A DNA stretch of 64,000 bases from assembly GCF_015694345.1 (NCBI RefSeq), contig NZ_JADQDC010000004.1, forward strand, positions 1-64,000, in the 5' to 3' direction. A program made the translations under genes and the position numbers. Positions within the stretch are counted from its first letter, which is position 1. Every line of letters starts with the position of its first letter. The notes beneath the pieces were generated by a model. It searched no databases and was not told the DNA's origin. It saw nothing but the letters and a program-made list of their open reading frames with translations. Origin of the DNA: Novosphingobium jiangmenense. GTDB taxonomy: Bacteria; Pseudomonadota; Alphaproteobacteria; Sphingomonadales; Sphingomonadaceae. Below, in pieces: positions 15,368-25,080 of this stretch.

Positions 15368-16730
15368 CCTGTTCCTGCTGTCCTGCGTGCTCGCCTTCAT
15401 CGGCGCGGGCTTTCGCAAGCCGTTCATCTTCGTGCTGGCCTACAGCTATATCGACATCGTCGCGCCGCAGAAGGTCAGCTGGGGCATTCTCAGCCACATC
15501 CCGGTATCGCTGATCGCGTTCCTCTGCGCGTTCATCTCGTGGTTCGTGGCCGAGGACAAGAACGGCATCCGCTTCTCGCTGCGCCAGTTCCTGCTCCTGA
15601 CGCTACTGGTCTATTGCGGGCTGACAACGCAGGCGGCGGATTTCCCGGTGGAAGCGGCCGACAAGTGGGCGTGGGTGTGGAAAGCGCTGCTCTGGGCGCT
15701 GTTCCTGCCCCTGACCCTGCGCACGCGCCTGCGGATCGAGGCGATCACGCTGATCCTGGCCCTGTCGATCGGGGTGATCGTGATCGGCGGCGGCATCAAG
15801 ACGGCGGCAGGCGGCGGTGGATACGGCGAACTGCGCCTGCTGGTGAACGACAACACCGGGCTTTACGAAGGCTCGATCATTTCCGCCGTGGCCATCGCGG
15901 TGATCCCGCTGGCACTGTGGCTCTCGCGCTATGGCACGATCTTTCCGCCAGACTGGCGCGTGAAGACCTTTGCCTGGGCATTGTGCTTTGCCTGCGCGCT
16001 GATGCCGATCGGCACCGGCGCGCGCACCGGCCTCGTCTGCGTCGTGGTGCTGGCGGCAATGATCCTGCGCACGGCCAAGCGCCGCCTGCTGATCGTCTCG
16101 GTCATGGCCGCCGGCGCCCTGATCGCGGTCCCGCTCCTGCCGAAGGAGTTCACCGACCGCATGAGCACGATCCGGAACCACCAGTCCGACCAGTCCGCCT
16201 CCACCCGCGTGGCGGTGTGGAAGTGGACCATCGAGTTTGCCAAGCGCCACCCCTTCGGCGGCGGCTTCGAAGCCTATCGCCAGAACAGGCTGCAGTACGA
16301 CACGGTCAAGGCCGACTACGCCGGCGACAACAATGCCGCGCTTGAATACCAGCCGATCGTCGAGGAAGGCCGCGCCTACCATTCGAGCTACTTCGAAATG
16401 CTGGGCGAACAGGGCTATCCCGGCCTTGCCCTCTGGCTGAGCCTGCACCTGCTGGGCGTGTGGCAGATGGAAGTCCTGCGACGACGCTACCGCAAGGAGA
16501 CGTCCGAGGAATTCCGCTGGGTCTCGCCGCTGGCCGAGGCCTTGCAGCAGGCGCAGATCATCTACCTCGTCGGCTCGACCTTCGTCGGCATCGCGTTCCA
16601 GCCCTTCTGCTACATGCTTGTCGGGCTGCAATGCGGGCTGTGGGCCTATATCAAGCGGGTACGGACCGCGCAGCCCGCGCCCTTTCGCAAACCGGCCCCA
16701 TCAACCCTGCCTCGGTCCGCCACCGCTTAA
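15360..16730 (+). CDS. Putative O-glycosylation ligase, exosortase-A-system-associated
   Basis: A polytopic inner-membrane protein (456 residues, about ten hydrophobic segments) of the Wzy/WaaL O-antigen ligase type. The N-terminal FRKPFIFVLAYSYIDIVAPQ and the loop PFGGGFEAYRQN match the TIGR03097 family as I recall it. Such ligases move lipid-linked glycans onto an acceptor in the periplasm. The start is the ATG at 15360 (MLDLFLLS); an in-frame upstream ATG would add an arginine-rich, non-membrane leader. The TIGR04063 glycosyltransferase is its divergent neighbour. Confidence 0.85.
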   Translation: MLDLFLLSCVLAFIGAGFRKPFIFVLAYSYIDIVAPQKVSWGILSHIPVSLIAFLCAFISWFVAEDKNGIRFSLRQFLLLTLLVYCGLTTQAADFPVEAADKWAWVWKALLWALFLPLTLRTRLRIEAITLILALSIGVIVIGGGIKTAAGGGGYGELRLLVNDNTGLYEGSIISAVAIAVIPLALWLSRYGTIFPPDWRVKTFAWALCFACALMPIGTGARTGLVCVVVLAAMILRTAKRRLLIVSVMAAGALIAVPLLPKEFTDRMSTIRNHQSDQSASTRVAVWKWTIEFAKRHPFGGGFEAYRQNRLQYDTVKADYAGDNNAALEYQPIVEEGRAYHSSYFEMLGEQGYPGLALWLSLHLLGVWQMEVLRRRYRKETSEEFRWVSPLAEALQQAQIIYLVGSTFVGIAFQPFCYMLVGLQCGLWAYIKRVRTAQPAPFRKPAPSTLPRSATA

Positions 16731-16814
16731 CCAGGCGCTTAAACCGGCTTGCTCCCGACCCGGCTTGTCGCCATTGTGCGGGCGCAAGAGCCAAAAGCAG
16801 GAGAGCGCACCGCC

Positions 16815-17276
16815 ATGACGACCTACGTCCCCGCCGAAGAGATCAAGACCCGGATCGGCCAGGTGGTCGGCACCTCGAACTGGGTGGAGATCACGCAGGA
16901 GCGCGTGAACAAGTTTGCCGAGGCGACGGGCGACTTCCAGTTCATCCACGTCGATCCGGAGAAAGCGAAGCTGACCCCGTTCGGTGGCCCCATCGCGCAT
17001 GGCTTCCTCACCCTGTCGCTGATTCCGCTGCTGACGATGGAAAGTGATTGCCCACGGCCTGAACACATCAAGATGGGCGTGAACTACGGCGGCAATCGTA
17101 CCCGCTTCCTCGCCCCGGTCCGCGTCGGCAAGCGTGTGCGCGGCGTGTTCAAGCTGCTCGAGATGGACGAGAAGCGTCCCGGCCAGTGGCAGCAGACGAT
17201 GGAGATCACGGTCGAGATCGAAGGCGAGGCCAAGCCCGCGCTGCAGTGCGAGTGGATCACCCAGTTCTTCGTGTGA
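16815..17276 (+). CDS. MaoC family (R)-specific enoyl-CoA hydratase
   Basis: A 153-residue hot-dog-fold hydratase. The catalytic Asp and His are D40 and H45 in ATGDFQFIHVDPE, the family signature, followed by FGGPIAHGFLTLSLIP. Such enzymes hydrate trans-2-enoyl-CoA to (R)-3-hydroxyacyl-CoA and can feed fatty-acid intermediates into PHA synthesis, which fits the PHB genes elsewhere in the window. The start at 16815 has CAGGAG upstream. It converges on the GT2 gene with a 20-base overlap. Confidence 0.88.
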   Translation: MTTYVPAEEIKTRIGQVVGTSNWVEITQERVNKFAEATGDFQFIHVDPEKAKLTPFGGPIAHGFLTLSLIPLLTMESDCPRPEHIKMGVNYGGNRTRFLAPVRVGKRVRGVFKLLEMDEKRPGQWQQTMEITVEIEGEAKPALQCEWITQFFV

Positions 17277-18207
17277 GGCGCTGAACTCTGGCAACAGTCG
17301 CGCGCATCAGATGGAAAATCAGGTGCCGCGCCACTGCCGGAACCTTGGCCAGCACAAACAAGGGCCGCACCGTGAAGGCCCGCCACAGCATGCCGAGCCG
17401 GGGTTCGAGGCGGCTCGCCAGACCGTGCTCCAGCAGGACCTTTGCGCGCATCCCGGGATCGCTGACATGCGCCAGTTCCCGGCGGATGATCTGGCCGACG
17501 AGCCGGTGGATGGTCCGGGCGCGCTGATCGGTCAGGCTGCCTTCGTGGCGGCGGTAAAGATAGAGGTCCTCATCCAGCGTGACGAAGCGGAAGGTCCGTG
17601 CGGCGCGCAGCCAGAAGTCGTAGTCCTCCACGCCGAACAGGCCGGTGTCATACCCGCCAAGGCTGCGCGTCACTTGTTCGCGATAGAGGAACGCCGCGCC
17701 GATGCGATTGCCGAGCAGGATTTCCGAGGCCGGCCCCACCTTCTGAAACCCGATCACGGCACCGGCCGCGTCGATCACGCTGTAGTTCGCATGGGCAATG
17801 CCGGCATCCGGATTGGCATCGAGCGCCGCCACCAGCCGTTCCAGCATTTGCGGCCGGGCGATGTTGTCGTCCGAAGTCCAGCCGTGGAGCGAGCCGCGCG
17901 CGGCTGCGAAACCCGTGTTCAAGGCGCCGGGCAGGCCCTTGTTGGGACGGTTGGTAATGACGCGGATGCGGCAGTCGGAACGGGCGTGCCGGACAAGGAT
18001 CTCGGGCGTTTCGTCGGTCGATCCGTCGTCCACGCAGATAAGTTCGAAATCGCGGAAGGTCTGTGAGCGGATCGAGCGGATCGCCTGATCGAGATAGGCG
18101 GCACCATTGTGCACGGGCAGCACGATGCTTACTCGAGGGTCGGACACAGACCATCCGGCGTCGACCTGCGCCTCGTCTCCCCTTGCGGGCGTATCGTGAA
18201 ACTCCAT
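17257..18207 (-). CDS. Glycosyltransferase family 2
   Basis: A GT-A fold transferase of about 316 residues. It opens with VSIVLPVHNGAAYLDQAI, then has the nucleotide-sugar motif VDDGST (59-64) and a metal-site-like TSDDN (111-115). The later GVEDYDFWLRA supplies the catalytic acidic ED. It is presumably a polysaccharide glycosyltransferase. The start is uncertain: the ATG at 18205-18207 is used, and another in-frame start at 18240 would add eleven residues. It stands apart from the export genes at 54-62 kb, so its polymer is unknown. Confidence 0.88.
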   Translation of the reverse strand: MEFHDTPARGDEAQVDAGWSVSDPRVSIVLPVHNGAAYLDQAIRSIRSQTFRDFELICVDDGSTDETPEILVRHARSDCRIRVITNRPNKGLPGALNTGFAAARGSLHGWTSDDNIARPQMLERLVAALDANPDAGIAHANYSVIDAAGAVIGFQKVGPASEILLGNRIGAAFLYREQVTRSLGGYDTGLFGVEDYDFWLRAARTFRFVTLDEDLYLYRRHEGSLTDQRARTIHRLVGQIIRRELAHVSDPGMRAKVLLEHGLASRLEPRLGMLWRAFTVRPLFVLAKVPAVARHLIFHLMRATVARVQRLTRRTG

Positions 18208-18510
18208 TGCCACGCCCGACCTTCTGCCACGCGAAGGCAAATGCGGCTTTTCCCGAACGTTGCGCTCTGTTGCGCTGCAGAACGGGTCGGCATCCGTCCC
18301 GCTATGGTACGGAATAGCAGGCGACGATTGCGTCAGGCATCCCGCAAAGCTTGCAGTTCCATTCCACGCTTTGCAGGCGCATTCGGCCCCGGCGTCGGCA
18401 GGTCACCTGGAAACCAGGCTCATCGCTGGCTCGAGCAAATCGATGTCGCAGCGCCGCATTGATAACGTTAGCAGTTGCGGTAAGGACCTTATTGACAGGG
18501 AATCCTCCGA

Positions 18511-18534
18511 AACATCAAATAAGTATCTGATGTT
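18511..18534. promoter_or_regulatory. Inverted repeat AACATCA-N10-TGATGTT
   Basis: A perfect 7-bp dyad (18511-18517 and 18528-18534) lies just downstream of the TTGACA box and 24 bases before the CRP-like site. Ts follow at 18540-18547, so a weak AU-rich terminator is another possible reading. Confidence 0.35.
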
Positions 18535-18557
18535 AGATGTTTTTTTATTTCTTGAGA

Positions 18558-18573
18558 TGTGATGAATATCACA
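18558..18573. promoter_or_regulatory. CRP/FNR-family-like binding site
   Basis: TGTGATGAATATCACA is a perfect 16-base palindrome in its outer six bases and equals the classic CRP form TGTGA-N6-TCACA. It lies about 290 bases upstream of the regulator gene at 18866. Function is inferred from the motif only. Confidence 0.5.
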
Positions 18574-18865
18574 AGGAACGTATAGGTATGCGCATTTGCG
18601 AAATCCGGAATCAGGGCCTCGCATAGAACCCCTCCAGTTGATTAAGGTTCGTGCAGACACGGTCGATCGGTCGCTGCCTCTTTCCATCGAAAAGCGTGCA
18701 ATTGGCGGAAAACCGAGGTTGCTGCGGGCAGGCTTACAGAAATCAACCGCATATGGCGGCCAACCAGCATTCACCCCGTTTAATCATATATTGATATTTT
18801 GTTAATGATTCAAAAAAGCTTCAAGCGAAGCAATACGTTAACCGTGACGCACCGTTGTTTGCCGG

Positions 18866-19714
18866 GTGAGTATCCATTATACCAAGACTGATTGCATCGA
18901 TATTTCATCCCATTCCGAGCAGTTCATTAAAATGGTAAAACCGCTCAAAAAACAATGCGACTTTGCAATCGGCGACCCTTCGCCAGTTTTATCCTATTTA
19001 TACTACAATTTTGAAATAGATTGCTATCCTAGTACTGTAAGAAATCTTGTAGCTAGGATCGCGACATTCGGAAGTCCATCGGTTATACAGCAGACGGAAT
19101 GGCTGCAATTCGTTTTCCCCCAGCAATCGGTCCGCTCTGTTTCGGAAAGCTACATTGCCGACATAAGCCCGACCCGTTCCGACTACGACGTGCTTGCTGT
19201 TGCCGGAAATGACATTCGCAGGGTCAGGCAGCTGTTGCGGATCTACCTTCCGCTGCCTTCGGCCAAGCCCAAGTTCGCAATTCTCGGCGCCACATCGCCG
19301 CGAGACCGCGCCACGCTGCTGAACGCCGGTTTCGATGATGTCTTCGATGCACGCATGTCTGTCACCGAAGCGCAGGCGCGCATTCTGGCTTGCGCCCAAC
19401 GTTACGCAAGCGTCGCGCAAAGCAGCGCCAAGGCGTTCCCGGATGCACCGCAACTCCAGCGGCTGCGCAGGATCCTCGCACAGCTCAGTCCGCGCGAACG
19501 ATCGATCTGCGAAGCGTTGATGCGCCAGTTCCCCGACGCGGCAAACATCGAAAGTCTGGCAACGGCTCATCGCGGCAGACGGCCACTGGCCCCAGCGTCC
19601 TTGCGCGTCCTGATTTCGGCAATCCGCGCCAAGCTCCCGGCCGGAGTGACGATCTCCTATGCCCACCCGAAGTCCTACATGCTGCGGGATACCGGAGGCA
19701 ACCAATGCATCTGA
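18866..19714 (+). CDS. Atypical response regulator-like DNA-binding protein
   Basis: A 282-residue protein starting at a GTG. The middle (about 115-190) resembles a receiver domain: SDYDVLAVAG sits where the phosphorylated Asp normally lies but lacks it, and LNAGFDDVFDARMSVTEAQARI resembles the receiver C-terminus. The last 85 residues (LSPRERSICEALM to SYAHPKSYMLR) resemble an OmpR-type winged helix. It is probably a phosphorylation-independent transcription regulator. The first 150 or so bases are AT-rich, unlike the rest of the gene. No sensor kinase is nearby. The family assignment is by eye and tentative. Confidence 0.65.
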   Translation: MSIHYTKTDCIDISSHSEQFIKMVKPLKKQCDFAIGDPSPVLSYLYYNFEIDCYPSTVRNLVARIATFGSPSVIQQTEWLQFVFPQQSVRSVSESYIADISPTRSDYDVLAVAGNDIRRVRQLLRIYLPLPSAKPKFAILGATSPRDRATLLNAGFDDVFDARMSVTEAQARILACAQRYASVAQSSAKAFPDAPQLQRLRRILAQLSPRERSICEALMRQFPDAANIESLATAHRGRRPLAPASLRVLISAIRAKLPAGVTISYAHPKSYMLRDTGGNQCI

Positions 19715-19811
19715 CCGTGCGCAGAATCGATCTGCGATCGACCTCACGCAACGGCAGTTCCGTCATCAGATGCGGCAATGCCATGGCCGCTGAACGCTGC
19801 AAGGCCTCATC

Positions 19812-20141
19812 ATGATCATACGCAGAATCGTCGTCATCATGTCCAGGGTCTTGCCGCGCAAACTCTTCAGACGTGTCCGCAGACGGTTTCCGCTGTGCCG
19901 ATACAATTTCCACTCTGCTTCACGAAACCGTCCCGAGGGGCAGGGTGCAGAAGTGGGTCACGCAAACTTCTGCACGCACTGCGACGCAGTGGTTGCTCGC
20001 GATGCAAACGGGCATTGGCGCGAAATGCCCGTCGGCATTTTCGAGTCCGACGAGAGCCTGCCCCGACATTCCCCGCCCTTACAGCGCTCCTCCGTGATGG
20101 ATCGAACCGGATCGCCCCTTCTGAAAGACCGGCTTTCGTGA
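19812..20141 (+). CDS. Possible small protein, unknown
   Basis: An open frame of 109 residues with a basic N-terminus and a CTHCDAVV segment that could bind a metal. Codon choice is mixed, no family is recognised, and no clear ribosome binding site is seen. The stretch 19715-20198 is otherwise without a gene, so this may be non-coding or decayed sequence. Confidence 0.25.
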   Translation: MIIRRIVVIMSRVLPRKLFRRVRRRFPLCRYNFHSASRNRPEGQGAEVGHANFCTHCDAVVARDANGHWREMPVGIFESDESLPRHSPPLQRSSVMDRTGSPLLKDRLS

Positions 20142-20152
20142 CAGAGGCATGA

Positions 20153-20183
20153 CCAGCCGCGACTCCGGGAAAATCGCGGCTGG
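20153..20183 (-). terminator. Hairpin after phaZ
   Basis: A perfect 10-bp stem (20153-20162 with 20174-20183) lies 16 bases past the phaZ stop codon. There is no T-run on the minus strand, so it is a possible rather than a canonical terminator. Confidence 0.45.
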
Positions 20184-20198
20184 AGCAAATGCTGGTGT

Positions 20199-21455
20199 TC
20201 AGGCGACGACGCTGAGCTTGCGCCCCTTGGCCTTCTTCTCGAACTGGCCGATCCACTGCTCGACCACCGGGGCGATCGACGTGCGCCAGCGCGAGCCGTT
20301 GAAGATGCCGTAGTGGCCGACTTCCGGGGCCAGCAGGTACTGCTTCATGTCCTCGGGCAGGTTCGGCGTCACCTTCAGCGCTGCCTTGGTCTGGCCGATG
20401 CCCGAGATGTCGTCACGCTCGCCCTCGATGCACAGGATAGCGGTATCGGTGATCGCGCCGAGATCGACGGCCTGGCCGCGGTGGATGAACTCGCCCTTGG
20501 GCAGGGCGTGCCGCTGGAAAACGACGTCGACGGTCTGGAGATAGAATTCGGCGGGCAGATCGCAGACCGCGCGATATTCGTCGTAGAAAGCCTTGGTCGC
20601 CTCGGCGCTTTCGTCGGCACCGGCGTTCATGTGCTGGAAGAGCTTGTAGTGGCTCATCATGTGGCTGGCCATGTTCATCGACATGAAGCTGGCGAGCTGC
20701 ACGAAGCCCGGATAGACGCGGCGGCCTTCGCCCGGATAGTTGGTCGGCACGGTGGTGATCACGTTGTGCTTGAACCAGACGTAGGGCTTGGTGATCGCGT
20801 GGTCGTTTACAGCGGTCGGGCTCTCGCGCGTGTCGATCGGTCCGCCCATCATGGTCAGCGTCACCGGGCGGCACGGATGCTTCTTCGCGCCCATGATCGC
20901 GGTTGCGGCAAAGGCCGGGACCGATGGCTGGCACACCGCCATCATGTGTGCGCCTTCGCCGATGTGCTCGAGGAAGCCGGTCAGGTAGTCGATGTAGTCG
21001 TCAAGGTCGAAGGTGCCTTCGGCCAGCGGCACGTACTTCGCGTCGGCCCAGTCGGTGATGTAGACGACGCAGCGTTCGAGCATGCGTTCGACCGTGCCGC
21101 GCAGCAGCGTGGCGTAGTGGCCGCTCATCGGCGCGACGATCAGCAGGCGCGGCGCATTCTTGGGCAGGCCATCGTGGGTGAACATCTTGAGGTCACCAAA
21201 CGGGCGGGTGACGACGGTCGTCTCCTTCACCGCATGGGCAGTGCCATCGACATGGATGACCTTGATGCCAAAGGCGGGCTTGCCACGCGGCGCTGCTGCA
21301 TGGGCGAAGACGTCGAGCGCGTTGGCAATCGTCTGCGAAGGACCGACACCGGCCCAGGGATTGCGCGGATCGGTCAGCGCGTCAGCCATCATCGAGGCCC
21401 AGGCGCTGCCCGCATTCATCAGCGAGCGCTGAATTTCGTAAGCCTTGTAGAGCAC
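20199..21455 (-). CDS. phaZ: Intracellular polyhydroxybutyrate depolymerase
   Basis: A 418-residue alpha/beta-hydrolase of the PhaZ family that degrades stored PHB granules. The start VLYKAYEIQRSLMNAGSAWAS is typical. The nucleophile is probably Cys175 in MAVCQPSVPA, and the C-terminal domain ends with ALLAPEVGHYGIFNGSRW-type sequence carrying the catalytic His. The GTG at 21453-21455 is chosen because AAGG lies eight bases upstream and homologues begin here. The reading frame stays open well upstream but with non-family sequence. Confidence 0.92.
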   Translation of the reverse strand: MLYKAYEIQRSLMNAGSAWASMMADALTDPRNPWAGVGPSQTIANALDVFAHAAAPRGKPAFGIKVIHVDGTAHAVKETTVVTRPFGDLKMFTHDGLPKNAPRLLIVAPMSGHYATLLRGTVERMLERCVVYITDWADAKYVPLAEGTFDLDDYIDYLTGFLEHIGEGAHMMAVCQPSVPAFAATAIMGAKKHPCRPVTLTMMGGPIDTRESPTAVNDHAITKPYVWFKHNVITTVPTNYPGEGRRVYPGFVQLASFMSMNMASHMMSHYKLFQHMNAGADESAEATKAFYDEYRAVCDLPAEFYLQTVDVVFQRHALPKGEFIHRGQAVDLGAITDTAILCIEGERDDISGIGQTKAALKVTPNLPEDMKQYLLAPEVGHYGIFNGSRWRTSIAPVVEQWIGQFEKKAKGRKLSVVA

Positions 21456-21616
21456 TGCGAACACCTTCTGATTTATGGCCCGCGCGGACGCGGGAGTCGT
21501 TTGTATACAGATTGGCGCGATTCGGCTGTTTGTGCAACGCAACAATTGGCCGGTCACCCGCCCGTCGGATAATCCGCCCCCTTTCGGTAATCCCCGCCAT
21601 CGGCTAGGCACCCGCC

Positions 21617-23419
<1,803 letters not shown>

Positions 23420-23462
23420 CGCCTTGACTTGATGCTGCATTGCGGCAAACGCTTGGGATACC

Positions 23463-24275
23463 ATGGACACCATCGTCACCGCCATCCTGCTCGGCATCGT
23501 CGAGGGACTCACCGAGTTCCTGCCGGTCTCCTCGACCGGCCACCTCATCCTCGCCACCGAACTGTTCGGTTATGACGCGCACCAGTGGGCGATGTTCAAC
23601 GTCGTGATCCAGCTGGGCGCGATCCTGGCGGTGGTCGTCCAGTACTGGCGGACGTTCTGGGCGGTGGGCATGGGCCTGCTCAAGCTCAACCCGATGTCCT
23701 TGCGCTTCCTGCGCAACCTGCTCGCCGCCTTCATCCCCTCGGCGGTGCTTGGCCTTGCCCTGAAGAAGTACATCGATGTCCTGCTCGGCAGCCCCTCGGT
23801 CGTCTGCTGGGCGCTGATCGTCGGCGGCATCGCGATCCTCCTGATCGAGAAGCGCGCCAGGACCGGTGAACTCACCGGCATCGGCGAACTGCCGCTGCGC
23901 CAGGCCTTGGGCGTCGGCCTTGCGCAATGCCTCGCCATGGTCCCGGGTGTCAGCCGTTCGGGCGCGACGATAATGGGCGCGCTGGCCATGGGCATCGAGC
24001 GGCGCACGGCGGCCGAGTTCAGCTTCTTCCTCGCCATCCCGACCATGCTGGGCGCAACCACTCTCGAACTGCTCGACAATCGCGATGCCTTGATGAGCGG
24101 CACGATGGGCGTGGGCTGGACCGAGATCGGGATCGGCTTTGCCGTCTCGTTCGTCGTCGCACTCGCCGTCATCCGCATGTTCGTCGCCTACGTCAGCAAG
24201 TCCGGCTTCAAGCCCTTTGCCTGGTACCGCATCGTCGCGGGAGCTGTGGCCTTGGTCTGGCTCGGGATGCGCTAG
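23463..24275 (+). CDS. uppP: Undecaprenyl-diphosphatase
   Basis: A 270-residue integral membrane enzyme (BacA family) that dephosphorylates undecaprenyl diphosphate, recycling the lipid carrier for peptidoglycan and polysaccharide synthesis. The two signature regions are EGLTEFLPVSSTGH (14-27) and PGVSRSGATI (about 161-170). It lies 43 bases after the ABC exporter and may share its transcript. Confidence 0.97.
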   Translation: MDTIVTAILLGIVEGLTEFLPVSSTGHLILATELFGYDAHQWAMFNVVIQLGAILAVVVQYWRTFWAVGMGLLKLNPMSLRFLRNLLAAFIPSAVLGLALKKYIDVLLGSPSVVCWALIVGGIAILLIEKRARTGELTGIGELPLRQALGVGLAQCLAMVPGVSRSGATIMGALAMGIERRTAAEFSFFLAIPTMLGATTLELLDNRDALMSGTMGVGWTEIGIGFAVSFVVALAVIRMFVAYVSKSGFKPFAWYRIVAGAVALVWLGMR

Positions 24276-24382
24276 GATTACAACTTTCTGACAAAGCTCT
24301 GAATATCACCCCACCGCATTTGCGGAACCAAGTGACTTGTCGGGATTTTTACCGGCAACAGCACTTCAAAGGGGTACTTACA

Positions 24383-24649
24383 ATGGGCCTTATCATTCTT
24401 CTCGTCGTCGGCGGCATCCTGGGCTGGCTGGCCAGCATCGTGATGCGCACCGACGCGCAGCAGGGCATCTTCCTCAACATCGTCGTCGGCATCGTCGGCG
24501 CCCTGCTCGGCGGCTTCCTGCTCGCTCCGCTGATCGGCGGCGGTTCGATCACCAACGGCATTTCGGCCGGCACCCTGATCGTCTCGTTCCTTGGCGCGCT
24601 GATCCTGCTCGCCATCGTGAACCTGGTCCGTCGCGGTTCGGTTCGCTGA
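24383..24649 (+). CDS. GlsB/YeaQ/YmgE family small membrane protein
   Basis: An 88-residue protein with three hydrophobic, glycine-rich segments (MGLIILLVVGGILGWLAS at the start). This is the transglycosylase-associated family, linked to stress responses in other bacteria but without a known activity. AAAGGGG precedes the ATG at 24383. A hairpin and a small lipoprotein gene follow. Confidence 0.85.
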   Translation: MGLIILLVVGGILGWLASIVMRTDAQQGIFLNIVVGIVGALLGGFLLAPLIGGGSITNGISAGTLIVSFLGALILLAIVNLVRRGSVR

Positions 24650-24674
24650 ACCCGGATTTCCTGATCAACAACCT

Positions 24675-24699
24675 GAAGGCGGTCGTTCTGGCCGCCTTC
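24675..24699 (+). terminator. Hairpin after the GlsB-like gene
   Basis: GAAGGCGG (24675-24682) pairs with CCGCCTTC (24692-24699), 25 bases past the stop codon. No strong T-run follows, so termination may be partial, with readthrough into the lipoprotein gene. Confidence 0.5.
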
Positions 24700-24721
24700 T
24701 CCATACCTGAAGGGGACTGAC

Positions 24722-25006
24722 ATGAAGGCAATTTTCAAGGGCGCCATGATGGCGTCGGTTCTGGCCATGGGCTTTGGCCTCTCGGCTTGCGACAGCGGCA
24801 AGGAAAACGCTGCCGAAGACCAGGCTGACGCGGTGCGTCAGGCTTCGGACGCCGCTGCCGACACCATGGAAAACAAGGCTGACGCCATGGGCGGCGCCTC
24901 GGAAGACGCGCTCGAGAACAAGGCCGACGCCGTCCGTGAAACGGGCGAGAAGAAGGCCGACGCCATGGAAGATCAGGCTGACAAGATGGACAAGACCCCG
25001 GGCTGA
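24722..25006 (+). CDS. Small repeat-rich lipoprotein
   Basis: A 94-residue protein with a signal peptide and lipobox LSAC (Cys23). The mature part is a highly charged helix-forming chain with repeated NKADAM/NKADAV/KKADAM units about every 15-20 residues. It resembles small envelope stress lipoproteins, but no function is known. A strong terminator follows at once. Confidence 0.75.
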   Translation: MKAIFKGAMMASVLAMGFGLSACDSGKENAAEDQADAVRQASDAAADTMENKADAMGGASEDALENKADAVRETGEKKADAMEDQADKMDKTPG

Positions 25007-25039
25007 GCCTGGGATCTATCCGCCTTCAAGGCCGAAGGA

Positions 25040-25072
25040 GCCCGGCGCACCCTGGAAGGCGCCGGGCTTTTT
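25040..25072 (+). terminator. Rho-independent terminator
   Basis: GCCCGGCGC (25040-25048) and GCGCCGGGC (25059-25067) form a perfect 9-bp stem, followed by TTTTT. It ends the lipoprotein transcript just before the convergent phhA stop codon. Confidence 0.9.
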
Positions 25073-25080
25073 CGTGCGCC

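Larger units (their letters stand above)
18208..18865. other. AT-rich intergenic region with several dyads
   Basis: No convincing gene is present. From about 18480 the base composition turns clearly AT-rich, unlike the rest of the window, and this continues into the start of the gene at 18866. The stretch holds a TTGACA box (18492-18497), an inverted repeat at 18511-18534, a CRP-like palindrome at 18558-18573, and a small hairpin at 18818-18831. It looks like a regulatory region or a recently acquired patch. Confidence 0.5.

Noticed and set aside
18403..18774. A 123-codon minus-strand frame in the AT-rich intergenic region
   Set aside because: No ribosome binding site, no family sequence, and it crosses the CRP-like palindrome; treated as non-coding.
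18818..18831. Small GCTTC/GAAGC hairpin that reads as a minus-strand terminator with a T-run
   Set aside because: No minus-strand gene lies upstream of it, and a 5-bp stem next to an A-run is likely by chance in AT-rich sequence.
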